Positions 1 to 9,129 of a DNA stretch of 64,000 bases are shown in pieces. The notes under the pieces are model-generated. The model was not told the DNA's origin. It ran no database searches and worked only from the letters and a program-made list of their open reading frames with translations. The DNA comes from Spirochaeta africana DSM 8902 (GTDB taxonomy: Bacteria > Spirochaetota > Spirochaetia > DSM-27196 > DSM-8902). Every line of letters starts with the position of its first letter. Position 1 is the first letter of the stretch. Made by a program: the position numbers and the translations under genes. The DNA lies in the NCBI RefSeq assembly GCF_000242595.2, contig NC_017098.1, positions 2,356,001 through 2,420,000 on the forward strand, in the 5' to 3' direction.

Positions 1-291
1 GGAAAACACCTCCTCGCCATGGTAGCTCACGCTGCCGCCGGTTGCCGACTGCAACCGCAGGATGGTGCGACCGGTGGTGCTTTTGCCGCAGCCACTTTCC
101 CCGACCAGTGCGAATGTTTCCCCGGGAAATACATCAAAGGTGACACCATCCACTGCCTTTACATGGCCAACCGTACGACTGAGTACGCCGGTCTTGATCG
201 GGAAGTATTTCTTGAGGTCTCGAACCGAAACAACCGGCTGCGGCTCGTAATCATCCTGCTCATTGGTATCTACAACTGGATCTGTATGCAT
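1..291 (-). CDS. oppF: Peptide ABC transporter ATP-binding subunit, 3'-truncated by window edge (OppF/DppF-like)
   Basis: The first 97 codons are visible; the rest lies beyond base 1. The start ATG at 291 follows an AGGAG box after the oppD stop. The translation has the N-terminal leader typical of OppF ([19 protein letters not shown]) and a Walker A motif, GESGCGKST. Members of this family form the second ATPase of dipeptide/oligopeptide importers on the cytoplasmic face, pairing with OppD. It is the last visible gene of the oppABCDF operon, 15 bp after oppD. Substrate cannot be told from sequence. The signature and Walker B motifs are not in view. Confidence 0.9.
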   Translation of the reverse strand, partial: MHTDPVVDTNEQDDYEPQPVVSVRDLKKYFPIKTGVLSRTVGHVKAVDGVTFDVFPGETFALVGESGCGKSTTGRTILRLQSATGGSVSYHGEEVFS

Positions 292-306
292 AGTATCGGC
301 TCCTGA

Positions 307-1341
307 TTACTCTTCACGTACACCCTCGCCGGTGTCGGCGACGCGCAGTTTGCGTTTTTCGGGCTTGGTAAGCCCCTCATGATGCAGCCAGCAGCGTACC
401 GAGTGATCTTTTCCCAGTTCGGTGCGCCCGGGCATGCTGTGCACGCATACCTGCATTGCATGAGGACAGCGCGGATGGAATGGACAGCCGCCGGGCATCT
501 CCAGCGGATTGGGTACATTACCCGGTATGTACATCAAACGACTCTGCTCTTTCTCGATAGTAGGTCGCGAGCGTATCAGTCCCTGGGTGTAGGGGTGCTG
601 CGGATCACGGAACAGGGTATGCACATCGGCTTTTTCCATCATCTTGCCAGCATACATTACCACCACATGGTCCGCCATCTCGGCGATCACACTCAGATCA
701 TGGGTGATAAACAGGATTGCAGTCCCGATGCGATCCTTCAGATCCCGCATCAGCTCCAGAATCTGCGCCTGGATGGTTACATCAAGCGCCGTGGTGGGCT
801 CGTCCGCAATCAGGAGCTTGGGATCACAGCTCAGGGCCATTGCAATCATAGCACGCTGCCGCATCCCGCCGGAAAAACGATGCGGATATTCATCCACCAC
901 CTCGTCAGCCCGCGGTATCCCGACCAGCCTGAGCATTTCGATGGCCCGTGCACGGGCAGCTTTCTGATCCAGTCCCTGATGCAGCTGGATTGACTCCATC
1001 AACTGGTTGCCGATGGTGTACACCGGATTCAGGCTGGTCATTGGCTCCTGGAATATCATCGCAATATCGTTCCCCCGAATACGACGAAGCTGCTCACCCT
1101 TCATGGTCAACAGATCGGTGCCCTCAAACAATATGCTCCCGCCATCGATGGAGGCTGGCGGCTCAGGCAGCAGCCGCAGGATACTGAGGGACACCGCCGT
1201 CTTGCCGCATCCACTCTCACCAACCAGCCCTACAACCTCACCGGCCTGTATATCAAAGGAGACATTGTCTACCGCCCGGACCTTGCCTTTTTCGGTGTTA
1301 AAGCTGGTCTGCAGGCTGCGAATCTCCAGTATTGTGCTCAT
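307..1341 (-). CDS. oppD: Peptide ABC transporter ATP-binding subunit OppD/DppD
   Basis: This 344-residue protein powers peptide import together with OppF. Walker A is GESGCGKT at about residues 41-48, the signature is FSGGMRQRAMIA, and Walker B is LLIADEPTTALD. The C-terminal extension carries the proline- and cysteine-rich oligopeptide transporter motif (GGCPFHPRCPHA), which distinguishes OppD/DppD/OppF from other ABC ATPases. Length is normal for the family. It sits 29 bp after oppC and 15 bp before oppF in one operon. Confidence 0.93.
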   Translation of the reverse strand: MSTILEIRSLQTSFNTEKGKVRAVDNVSFDIQAGEVVGLVGESGCGKTAVSLSILRLLPEPPASIDGGSILFEGTDLLTMKGEQLRRIRGNDIAMIFQEPMTSLNPVYTIGNQLMESIQLHQGLDQKAARARAIEMLRLVGIPRADEVVDEYPHRFSGGMRQRAMIAMALSCDPKLLIADEPTTALDVTIQAQILELMRDLKDRIGTAILFITHDLSVIAEMADHVVVMYAGKMMEKADVHTLFRDPQHPYTQGLIRSRPTIEKEQSRLMYIPGNVPNPLEMPGGCPFHPRCPHAMQVCVHSMPGRTELGKDHSVRCWLHHEGLTKPEKRKLRVADTGEGVREE

Positions 1342-1370
1342 GTCATACTCCTTGCCTGGAAATGGCTGTC

Positions 1371-2297
1371 CTATCGTGTCTTCGGATCAAGCGCGTCACG
1401 CAGTCCATCCCCGATCAGGTTGAATCCGAGAACCATCAACAGGATTGCAATACCGGGGATCGTTGTCAGATGATGGGCACTGCGAATATAAGCCCGCCCG
1501 TTGCTGAGGATCGCTCCCCATTCAGGTGTTGGTGCCTGCGCCCCCAGTCCAAGAAATCCCAGACCAGCAGCCCAGAGAATCGCGGTGGCAATCTGGAAGG
1601 TACTCTGCACGATGATCGGCGCCAGGCAATTAGGCAGAATATGGCGAAAAATAATCCGCCAGTCGCGCAGCCCGGCCGCTGCCGCTGCGGTCACGTAGCT
1701 TTGCTCCTTGGCAGCGAGCACTGACCCGCGAACCAGGCGTGCGTACAGCGGGACACTGGCGATACCGACCGCAATCATGACGTTCTGTACCCCCACCCCG
1801 AGGACGGTAACCACCACGATCGCCAGCAGAATTCCCGGGAAAGCGATCAGCATATCGATAAAACGCTGGATGATCATATCCAGTTTCCCACCATAGTAGC
1901 CGCTGACAGCTCCGATCGGGACCCCGATAAGCAGCCCGATCAGGGTAGAGATCACCCCGATATTCATGGAAATCCGTCCGCCATACAGCATGCGGCTAAA
2001 GAGATCACGCCCCAGCTCATCGGTGCCAAACCAGTGCTCGCTGCTTGGTCCCTGCAGCCTGTTGCCGAGTGAGGTAGCGGTCGGGCTGTGGGTTGCAAAG
2101 TACGGCGCAAAAATCGACAGCACCAGAAATACGCCGATAATAATCAGCCCCGCCACTGCAATACGATTACGCAGAAGGTGACGAAAGACCTCATGAAACT
2201 CGTTTGTCTGCCGTTTGCTGCTGTCGGCCTCCGGCGAGTTGGATACCGGCTGAGCCGCCCGGTCGGTTACCTCAGATCCTGATTGTATTTCACTCAT
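1371..2297 (-). CDS. oppC: Peptide ABC transporter permease OppC/DppC
   Basis: This 308-residue inner-membrane permease is one half of the translocation pore. I chose the ATG at 2297 (MSEIQSGSEV) because an AGGACAGGAA box precedes it; the longer reading from 2381 has no such signal. After an approximately 40-residue polar N-terminus come six predicted membrane segments. The cytoplasmic EAA loop that contacts the ATPases is visible (SYVTAAAAAGLRDWRIIFRH). Length and layout fit DppC/OppC. It lies 22 bp after oppB. Confidence 0.92.
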   Translation of the reverse strand: MSEIQSGSEVTDRAAQPVSNSPEADSSKRQTNEFHEVFRHLLRNRIAVAGLIIIGVFLVLSIFAPYFATHSPTATSLGNRLQGPSSEHWFGTDELGRDLFSRMLYGGRISMNIGVISTLIGLLIGVPIGAVSGYYGGKLDMIIQRFIDMLIAFPGILLAIVVVTVLGVGVQNVMIAVGIASVPLYARLVRGSVLAAKEQSYVTAAAAAGLRDWRIIFRHILPNCLAPIIVQSTFQIATAILWAAGLGFLGLGAQAPTPEWGAILSNGRAYIRSAHHLTTIPGIAILLMVLGFNLIGDGLRDALDPKTR

Positions 2298-2319
2298 CAG
2301 TTTTTCCTGTCCTTCCTGT

Positions 2320-3252
2320 CTACTCGCCGCCGCCGTGATAATGTATACGCGGATCGAGATAGGCATAAATAATATCCACAACCAGATTGATCAGCACAAA
2401 CAGCAGCGCCAGGAACAGAATCGTCCCCTGCACTACCGGATAGTCCCGCCGCAGAATAGCATCTACCAGCAGGCGACCGATACCCGGCCAGGCAAACACC
2501 GTTTCGGTAAGCACCGCTCCACCCAACAGCAGTCCGAACTGGAGTCCGAGTACCGTAACAACCGGTATCAAGGCATTCTTGAGGGCATGCTTGTATATCA
2601 CGATACGTTCCCCGAGCCCCTTGGCACGGGCGGTGGTAATAAACTCCTGTCGCAGCACATCCAGCATGCTGGAGCGGGTGATACGCGCCATCAAGGCAGC
2701 ACTGGCAAGCCCCAGGGTAATGCTTGGCAATACAACATGCCGCCAGGTACCGATACCGGTAGCAGGCAGCATCCCGAGCTGCACCGAAAACAGCAGCTGA
2801 AACATCAGTGCCAGCCAGAAAACCGGTGCGGCTACCCCCACCAGTGCCAGAATCATGCTGAGATTGTCAAACAACGAGTTTCGGCGGGTTGCCGAAACGA
2901 TTCCGGCAGACACCCCGACCAGGGTGGCCACGATAAGCGACAGGCTGGCCAGCAGCATGGTGCGCGGAAATCGCTCACCTATTTCCACGGCAACCGGACG
3001 CCTGCTAAAGGTGGAGCGTCCAAGATCGCCCCGCATCGCATTCCAGGCGAAATATCCGTACTGGATGTGCAACGGCTCATCCAGGCGGTGTCGGGTCCTG
3101 ATCTGCTCGATGTACTCCGGGGTAGCCTGCACCCCGGCAATCGCGCGCGCAGGATCGCCAGGGATCATCCGGATCAGGGCGAAAACTATTATTGAAACTC
3201 CAATTACGACCGGTATGGTCAGCAGGAGCCGACGTGCAATGTACTGATACAC
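2320..3252 (-). CDS. oppB: Peptide ABC transporter permease OppB/DppB
   Basis: This 310-residue permease forms the pore with OppC. It starts MYQYIARRLLLTIPVVIGVS, the usual first membrane helix of DppB/OppB, and carries the family sequence IRMIPGDPA just after it. The EAA loop is seen as EFITTARAKGLGERIVIYKH. AAGGAGAAG precedes the start. The gene is separated from oppA by an 82 bp gap containing a rho-independent terminator, so its transcription probably depends on read-through. Confidence 0.92.
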   Translation of the reverse strand: MYQYIARRLLLTIPVVIGVSIIVFALIRMIPGDPARAIAGVQATPEYIEQIRTRHRLDEPLHIQYGYFAWNAMRGDLGRSTFSRRPVAVEIGERFPRTMLLASLSLIVATLVGVSAGIVSATRRNSLFDNLSMILALVGVAAPVFWLALMFQLLFSVQLGMLPATGIGTWRHVVLPSITLGLASAALMARITRSSMLDVLRQEFITTARAKGLGERIVIYKHALKNALIPVVTVLGLQFGLLLGGAVLTETVFAWPGIGRLLVDAILRRDYPVVQGTILFLALLFVLINLVVDIIYAYLDPRIHYHGGGE

Positions 3253-3286
3253 GGTGCTGCTTCTCCTTTATGCGAAAACGGTACAG

Positions 3287-3314
3287 AAAAAACAGCCGCC
3301 CCCTGCGGGGCGGC
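3287..3314 (-). terminator. Rho-independent terminator between oppA and oppB
   Basis: Read on the minus strand, an 8-bp perfect GC stem (GCCGCCCC / GGGGCGGC, 3295-3302 with 3307-3314, 4-nt loop) is followed by TG and six T. It lies just after the oppA stop and before oppB. In binding-protein-dependent operons such a site lets the binding protein be made in excess of the membrane subunits; that role here is inferred. Confidence 0.85.
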
Positions 3315-3334
3315 CATTGCTCTGCACAGAACTG

Positions 3335-4903
3335 TCAGTCCTGGATGAAATATGCATCCCAGGCGCTGAGGTTCTCCAGCGGGTGATGAATCAATCCGCC
3401 AACATTGTTACGTACCGCATTGATCTGTCCCTCGTTGTACAGGAAGATCCACGGGGCATCCTCCCAGATCAGCTCGATTGCCTCGGCATAGAGCTCCTCG
3501 CGAACCGAGGGTTCGGTCTCTACACGTGCGGTATCCAGCAGGGTGTCGACCCGGCTGTTCGAATAGAAACCGCGGTTGTTGCCGTTCGGATTCCACTGAT
3601 TGGTATGCAGCAGGGCGTACAGACCGTAGTCTGAATCCAGGGTTACTGTACCCCAGCCCAGCAGAAAGGCATCGTAGGTGGCCTGATCAACCGGCTGCGC
3701 GGTATAGCTCAGGTAGCTGGTCCACTCCTGGGTCTCCAGGGTAGCCGTAACACCGACCTCGGCAAGCATGTCCTGTACCGCCTCGGCAACGGTTGCATCC
3801 ATGGGATAACGACCGGTGGGATGCAGCAGGCGCATCGAGAAGCCATCAGGATAGCCGGCCTCGGCCAGCAGCTCGCGTGCCCGATCGGGGTTATAGGCAT
3901 ACGGCCCGGCAGATGCATGACCGAACACGGCATCAACAACCGGTGCATCGGCAACAAACGCGTTACCGTCAAACAGTGAATCGACCAGCAGCTGCTTGTC
4001 GACAGCGTAGTTCAGTGCCTGTCGTACCAGGGGATCGGTAAACGGCTCGCGCTGACTGTTAAACCCGATGTAGATGGTTCGGACACTGGTCTGATAGACC
4101 ACATCAATATTTGGATCCGCTGCCAGCCGATCGGTATCCTGCGGCGGCACTGCCATGATAGCATCAGCCTCGCCGGTTTCCAGGGCCACGATCCGTGCGG
4201 ATGCTTCGGGAACAAAGGTAAAACGCAGGTTCTCGATCTGGGGTGCTGCCCCGTAGTAGTTCTCGTTTACACTCATGGTAATGCTGTCACCACGGTTCCA
4301 GCTGTCCATGATATAGGGACCGGTGCCTACCGGGATTTCTATGGTGTCATCAGCGGCCAGGCCTTCAAGCTGTGCCGGACTGACGATCCCGATAAAACTG
4401 TGAGACAGATGGGACAGGATCGGGGCAAACGGCTCGGCAAGGGTCAGCTGCAGGGTGTATTCGCCAACAGCCTCGATCTCCTGAACGCTGCCCAGCAGGA
4501 ATGCATATGCAGCCCCAACCTCAGGGTCTACAAAACGGCGCAGATTAACAGCGACAGCCTCGGCATTCAGCGGCTGACCATCATGGAACTGTACTCCCTG
4601 GCGAATCTCGAAGGTCCACACGGTACTGTCGGCATTCGCGCTCCAGCTCTCGGCGAGCATCGGCACAAGACTGCCATCCTCTTCCATGTAGATCAGACGC
4701 TCTACAACATGCTCACCAACGGTCGCAGCCGGGGCAGAGGTCATGTTAACCGGATCAAGCGATTCCGGCTCGGCGCCAATAGAGATGGTGAGGGTGTCCC
4801 GCTCTACGGTCTCCTGCGGACCGCAGCCCATCATAAAAAAAACTGCCAGCATAACCATGCTTGCGGCAGCAACTCGTGTAGCTATTCGCGTAGCTGTACC
4901 CAT
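3335..4903 (-). CDS. oppA: Peptide-binding lipoprotein of ABC importer (SBP family 5, OppA/DppA-like)
   Basis: This 522-residue extracytoplasmic solute-binding protein captures the peptide for OppBCDF. The N-terminus is a lipoprotein signal ending in FFMMGC, so it should be lipid-anchored. The mature protein opens with TLTISIGAEPESLDPVN, the hallmark of SBP family 5, and contains GTGPYIMDSW and the long two-lobed body. I chose the ATG at 4903 because AAGGAG lies 5 nt upstream; the GTG two codons earlier overlaps that box. A promoter at 4936-4964 drives it and a terminator follows it. Confidence 0.92.
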   Translation of the reverse strand: MGTATRIATRVAAASMVMLAVFFMMGCGPQETVERDTLTISIGAEPESLDPVNMTSAPAATVGEHVVERLIYMEEDGSLVPMLAESWSANADSTVWTFEIRQGVQFHDGQPLNAEAVAVNLRRFVDPEVGAAYAFLLGSVQEIEAVGEYTLQLTLAEPFAPILSHLSHSFIGIVSPAQLEGLAADDTIEIPVGTGPYIMDSWNRGDSITMSVNENYYGAAPQIENLRFTFVPEASARIVALETGEADAIMAVPPQDTDRLAADPNIDVVYQTSVRTIYIGFNSQREPFTDPLVRQALNYAVDKQLLVDSLFDGNAFVADAPVVDAVFGHASAGPYAYNPDRARELLAEAGYPDGFSMRLLHPTGRYPMDATVAEAVQDMLAEVGVTATLETQEWTSYLSYTAQPVDQATYDAFLLGWGTVTLDSDYGLYALLHTNQWNPNGNNRGFYSNSRVDTLLDTARVETEPSVREELYAEAIELIWEDAPWIFLYNEGQINAVRNNVGGLIHHPLENLSAWDAYFIQD

Positions 4904-4935
4904 ATGCACTCCTTGTGTATAAATATACCAATGTT

Positions 4936-4964
4936 ACTGTAGATAAACCGTTGCACCCTGTCAA
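4936..4964 (-). promoter_or_regulatory. Sigma70-type promoter of the opp operon
   Basis: On the minus strand a perfect TTGACA (4959-4964) is followed after 17 bp by TACAGT (4936-4941). The oppA start lies about 33 bp downstream with its own AAGGAG box. Spacing is ideal; the -10 box matches 4 of 6. Confidence 0.65.
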
Positions 4965-4967
4965 TAG

Positions 4968-5010
4968 AAAAACCCGTAAGCAACATTTTTGTAACTTCTT
5001 GCGATAGGGG
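4968..5010 (-). terminator. Possible terminator after the CheA-like gene (end of the large cluster)
   Basis: On the minus strand an imperfect hairpin (CCCCTATCGCAA against TTGCTTACGGG, 15-nt loop, one mismatch and a small bulge) is followed by five T. It sits about 30 bp after the last stop codon of the cluster and just before the opp promoter. The stem is not strong, so this is tentative. Confidence 0.4.
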
Positions 5011-5040
5011 TGACAAACAGGTAATATTAAGACGCCAAAT

Positions 5041-6795
5041 CTAATGATGCAGCCAGGGGTCCCACAACGGCAGTTGCCGCTGCAAGACCTCGGAGTATAC
5101 CTGCTTCGGATGCAGCACCACTGCCTCTTCGGCAACAGCCTCACCACAGGCCAGAATACCGGTCCATAAGCCGGTTCTGATCAGCAATCCCTCCTGGAGG
5201 CTACTGGAATCCGACTGTTGCGCACCACCGAGGATATCTACCTCGCAGGCAGCACCGTTATGATGATAATACCAACCCCCGCTGCTAGCGGCAGCAAAAC
5301 GGGACTGATGAAGCTGAATGCGCTCGTACACACACCAACCCGGCACCGCCCAGGCCTCGTTGTCCGGGAAGCGGCGAACTACCACTACACTCAGTAAAAC
5401 CGGCCGGGACGGGATCTCCAGCAGAAATCTGGTTCGCGGCTCACGTATCAGCCGCAACTCCCCGTGGAGCAGACGCTCTATGCTGTGTCGCACAATATCG
5501 AGCCCTACACCGCGACCACTGCTGTCCAGACGCCCGGATTTTGCCCGGGTAGTAAACCCGGGGCGGGTAATCGTTGCCAGAGCATCCTCCTGCCCTGGCA
5601 GGTGAATCCCTCGGCCATCATCCTCTACGCTGAGAATAATTTTGCCGTCGTTCTCGTGTGCCAGCAGCACCAGCTCGCCGGTCTCTGATTTTCCGACACG
5701 GGTACGATCCGCAGGCAGCTCGATCCCGTGATCCACGGCATTGCGAACCAGGTGCAGCAGTGCCTCGCTGAGCACCCCGGCAACCGATGACGGCACCTGC
5801 AGATCACCGTACTGAATTCGGCACCGGACTCTCTTCCCTTGTTCACGGGCTGCCTGAACGGCAGCCTCCTCCATGGAGTCCAACACATCCCCGAGCGGAT
5901 GGCTGCCGGCTCGTGAGGCCAGCTGCAGTAGATCTGCAGCGATGCCAGGATTCTCCGTGCCTGCAGCAAGCCGTGCAGCCCCCAGCAGGATACGCTCGTA
6001 TTCGCGCTGATCCAGCGTCAGGGTTACCCGGTCCACTTTGCCCAGTAAACCAGCCCGATAGCGCCCGTGGGCAGTGGCAATCTTTTTCAGGTATGCAGCC
6101 TCTACTGCACGCACCTGCAGCTGCTGCACCCCGGAGGTATTCAGCAGCTGCTCGATACGGTCGGCAGACAGACCGGACGCCACAACTGCCAGCAACAGCT
6201 CCGCAGGTGAATCAGCTGATTCGGCCGAATGCACCAGTACCGCTGTGGCCTGTTCAAGTTTGTGCAGCAGCAGGTACCGGCGCTGGGCCAGGAATGACGG
6301 ATCCTCATGCAATGCCACCGCAATACAGTAGAGATTGTCATTGCGCATCCTCGCGTCCTGCAGCCACAGCTGAAGGGCCTCGGGGTCCCCCCCCTGCAAC
6401 AAAGCCGGGATCCCCGTAAAAGACAGCCCCTTCTGCTCCTGAACTTGATACCCGGCAGCCTGGATACTGTCTGCCGCGGCACTTCCTTCAGCCAGCTGCC
6501 GCGCGGTAACAAATCGTGCCTGCAGATCAGCCACCGATTGCTCAAGCGACTGCAGGAACTCTGGTGCCGGAGCCTGCTGTCCGACACGCAATGCATTCAG
6601 GTCATCCTCTATATCTGCCGCCGGCTCCGCAATAGCCTGCAGCTGCAGATGCGACGCCTGGGATCTGATGGAGTGAATATAACGAAAGGCCTGGTCCACC
6701 GCTTCACGGCCGGTTGCCAGCCGCGGCAAAACCTGCCGAAGCGACTCAAGCAGCTGATGACTGTCGCGCCAGAACATTACCTCGAGGTGCTCCAC
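5041..6795 (-). CDS. Divergent CheA-like histidine kinase
   Basis: This 584-residue protein resembles a CheA kinase. An N-terminal P1/Hpt-like helix bundle holds a candidate phosphorylated His41 in FRYIHSIRSQA, where classic CheA has H-T-x-K-G. Residues about 155-230 look like a P2 domain. The ATPase domain is well kept: LVRNAVDHG at 349-357, DDGRGI at 392-397, GRGVGLDIV at 427-435. The C-terminal 120 residues sit where a CheW-like P5 domain would be but are hard to recognise. The GTG start at 6795 shares one base with the preceding TAG and follows GGAGG by 8 nt. It is last in an Hsp70-J/HEAT module, suggesting a specialised partner rather than general chemotaxis. Confidence 0.75.
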   Translation of the reverse strand: MEHLEVMFWRDSHQLLESLRQVLPRLATGREAVDQAFRYIHSIRSQASHLQLQAIAEPAADIEDDLNALRVGQQAPAPEFLQSLEQSVADLQARFVTARQLAEGSAAADSIQAAGYQVQEQKGLSFTGIPALLQGGDPEALQLWLQDARMRNDNLYCIAVALHEDPSFLAQRRYLLLHKLEQATAVLVHSAESADSPAELLLAVVASGLSADRIEQLLNTSGVQQLQVRAVEAAYLKKIATAHGRYRAGLLGKVDRVTLTLDQREYERILLGAARLAAGTENPGIAADLLQLASRAGSHPLGDVLDSMEEAAVQAAREQGKRVRCRIQYGDLQVPSSVAGVLSEALLHLVRNAVDHGIELPADRTRVGKSETGELVLLAHENDGKIILSVEDDGRGIHLPGQEDALATITRPGFTTRAKSGRLDSSGRGVGLDIVRHSIERLLHGELRLIREPRTRFLLEIPSRPVLLSVVVVRRFPDNEAWAVPGWCVYERIQLHQSRFAAASSGGWYYHHNGAACEVDILGGAQQSDSSSLQEGLLIRTGLWTGILACGEAVAEEAVVLHPKQVYSEVLQRQLPLWDPWLHH

Positions 6796-7475
6796 TATGC
6801 CATCCTCCGCATTCGTTCGATGTCGCTCTCCCCCTGTAGCCGCTGCAGGCGCAGTGCACGCTGACGCAGGGCCGCCACCGGATCTTCCAGGGCACAATTC
6901 ACGATGGCGGAACAGCCTGGCAGCTGACCCAGCAGCTCGACAGAATCCAGGATTGCCTCGCGTACCCCGATCGAGGATCGACTGTAGATCGCAGCCAGCT
7001 CTGCTCCGGCCTGTCGGATATCCAGGGCGGCTGCAGCCCGAATTGCAGCGGCCGCCACCTGCTGATCCGGATCATGGATCAGCTTTCGCAGATAGCTGAA
7101 GCTGCTGCGCCGGCCACTCTGCGCCAGGGCCTGAATTGCGGCAATGCGCACAGCTGCCTCACTACTGGATAAGGCCAGCTCACCCAGTGCAAACACATCG
7201 GTCAGACAGCCAGGGGTGCTGCCTCGCTCTGGTGAGGGGGAGGTCGGGGGATCGGCTGGCGGCTTGCCGGTTCGGTACAGTGCTGCCAATCCGGAATAGG
7301 CCTCGATAAGCCGGCCGATGGTTCGGGTGGAGCTGCAGCTGCTGCGATCCGGATGCAGCAGCTTGATCTTGCGACGAAACGCGGCCTTGATGTCTTTCAG
7401 ATCGGCCTCGGCAGAAATGCCCAGCAGTCTGCGCATCGCCGCTTCGGTCATATACCCATCACGAGAATGATTCAT
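6795..7475 (-). CDS. J-domain protein with HEAT-like repeats
   Basis: This 226-residue protein has an N-terminal J-domain with the catalytic HPD motif at residues 41-43 (KIKLLHPDRSS), preceded by the basic helix DIKAAFRRK. A proline/serine linker (about 72-88) follows, then roughly 130 residues of HEAT/armadillo-type helical repeats (ALSSSEAAVRIAAIQALAQS, DQQVAAAAIRAAAALDI, SIGVREAILDSVELLGQL). J-domains stimulate Hsp70 ATPase, and the gene overlaps the end of the Hsp70 gene by 17 bp, so it is probably that chaperone's dedicated co-chaperone, with the repeats choosing the client. It lacks the zinc fingers and C-terminal domains of DnaJ. GGAGG lies 8 nt before the ATG. Confidence 0.8.
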   Translation of the reverse strand: MNHSRDGYMTEAAMRRLLGISAEADLKDIKAAFRRKIKLLHPDRSSCSSTRTIGRLIEAYSGLAALYRTGKPPADPPTSPSPERGSTPGCLTDVFALGELALSSSEAAVRIAAIQALAQSGRRSSFSYLRKLIHDPDQQVAAAAIRAAAALDIRQAGAELAAIYSRSSIGVREAILDSVELLGQLPGCSAIVNCALEDPVAALRQRALRLQRLQGESDIERMRRMA

Positions 7476-9129
7476 TGGTAATACCTCCGAATGATTGTAC
7501 CTCGATCAGCAGGGTTTCCAGTGCACCCCGGATCTGATCCAGCGCCTCATCGTCCTGCTGCAGCATTGAACGCCGGGCCAGACTGCATACCTCACGCGCC
7601 TCGCGCTGAAAGCCGGGATCAAGCTGTTCCGAGGCTGCCCGCACTTGCCGCTCCAGTCGCTGCACCAGAGACTGGACCCGGGAGCGTCGCCCCAGCTCGG
7701 GAGCGGCATCACCAGCGCCAGACAAGGTCACCTCCTGCTCGGCACCGGTTTCCTGGTCGATTGCACCGACATGGACCAGACCGTCAGCATCAACCCTGAA
7801 CTTGATCCGGATACGCGGCTGCCCCCGTCGTCCGCGCTGGATCCCGTCCAGCAAAAACCGTCCGAGACTGCTGTTGCCGCTGGCAACAGCCTGGTTGCCC
7901 TGCAGCACATGAATCTCGACCGCGGCCTGCTCATCGGATATGGTGGTAAACAGACGTTCGGCTGCCGCGGGAAGCGGCGAGTTGCGCTTTACCAGCGGCA
8001 CAAACCTGCCCTGTTCGATCTCCACTCCCAGATCGAATGCGGTGACATCTCGCAGCGACATATCACGATTATCCTGCAGCAGCGAGGCCTGAAGGGCCGC
8101 TCCCATCGCTACAATCTCGTCAGGATTCACCTGCGAAACCTGACGGGAACCGAATTCCTCCTGAAGCAACTGCCGGATCAGGGGGATCCGACTGGAGCCG
8201 CCCGAGAGCACCAGGGCATCTACCTCCCTCGCGGCTATACCGGCATGCGTGAGGGCCTGGCGCGTCAGAGCCAGCGAGCGGTCTACCTGGCCATGAATCA
8301 TGGCATTGAACTCGCTGCGGGAAATCCCTCGATGCAGATGCAGCGGTCGCCCGTCGCTGCCGATGAAGGGAAAACCGAACTCGGCTGAATCCCTGCTGGA
8401 CAGCTCAATCTTTCCACGCTCAACCATCTCCCGCAGCTGCTGAACGATAACCGCATCAGCAAGCTCAATCCCGGCATCTGCGGCGAAGCCCTGGCGAACC
8501 GACTGCAGCAGGAGATCGGTAAAATCAACTCCCCCCAGGGCGGGATCCCCGGCTGTAGCCAGCACCTGAAAATCACTGCCTGTCTGCCGCAGGCATGTCA
8601 CATCGAAGGTTCCCCCGCCAAGATCATACACCAGAATAACCCGCTCGCTGTCACAGCGACTGGCATACGCCAGGGCGGCTGCGGTCGGTTCATTCAGGAT
8701 ACGCAGCACCCGCAGCCCCGCAAGCCGCCCGGCCTCGATGGTGGCGCGGCGCTGACGCTCGCTGAAATAGGCCGGAACCGTGATCACGGCATCGTGCACA
8801 TCAACCCCCAGATACTCCTCGGCATCCAGGCGGAGTTTGCGCACAATACAGGCGCTTACCTCCTCCGGGGTAAACCTCCTGCCATTCAGGAGGTACTCAT
8901 CGCTCGTCCCCATACGGCGCTTTACCCCATACACCGTGTTGCGGGCATTGACCACCGCCTGATTTACCGCGGATTCGCCCACCAGAACCTCACCGCTGTC
9001 GTGCACCGCCACCACCGACGGGGTAATCCGGCTGCCGCGATCATTCGGGATTATCTCGGGCTCGGAGCCGTTCCAGATTGCCATTGCGGAGTTGGTAGTA
9101 CCCAAATCGATGCCGAGAACCGGTTTCAT
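7459..9129 (-). CDS. Hsp70-family chaperone (DnaK paralogue) in the flagellar operon
   Basis: This 556-residue Hsp70 has an intact nucleotide-binding domain: GIDLGTTNS at 5-13, DLGGGTFDVT near 190, LSGGSSRIPLIRQLL near 325. A beta-type substrate domain follows from about 365 (DVTAFDLGVEIEQGRFVPLV). The helical lid (about 480-556) is short and there is no EEVD-like tail, so it is about 60-80 residues shorter than housekeeping DnaK. The ATG overlaps the SwrB-like stop as ATGA, and its own 3' end overlaps the J/HEAT gene. No GrpE is nearby. This context argues for a paralogue tied to flagella or signalling, not the main DnaK. Confidence 0.85.
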   Translation of the reverse strand: MKPVLGIDLGTTNSAMAIWNGSEPEIIPNDRGSRITPSVVAVHDSGEVLVGESAVNQAVVNARNTVYGVKRRMGTSDEYLLNGRRFTPEEVSACIVRKLRLDAEEYLGVDVHDAVITVPAYFSERQRRATIEAGRLAGLRVLRILNEPTAAALAYASRCDSERVILVYDLGGGTFDVTCLRQTGSDFQVLATAGDPALGGVDFTDLLLQSVRQGFAADAGIELADAVIVQQLREMVERGKIELSSRDSAEFGFPFIGSDGRPLHLHRGISRSEFNAMIHGQVDRSLALTRQALTHAGIAAREVDALVLSGGSSRIPLIRQLLQEEFGSRQVSQVNPDEIVAMGAALQASLLQDNRDMSLRDVTAFDLGVEIEQGRFVPLVKRNSPLPAAAERLFTTISDEQAAVEIHVLQGNQAVASGNSSLGRFLLDGIQRGRRGQPRIRIKFRVDADGLVHVGAIDQETGAEQEVTLSGAGDAAPELGRRSRVQSLVQRLERQVRAASEQLDPGFQREAREVCSLARRSMLQQDDEALDQIRGALETLLIEVQSFGGITNESFS

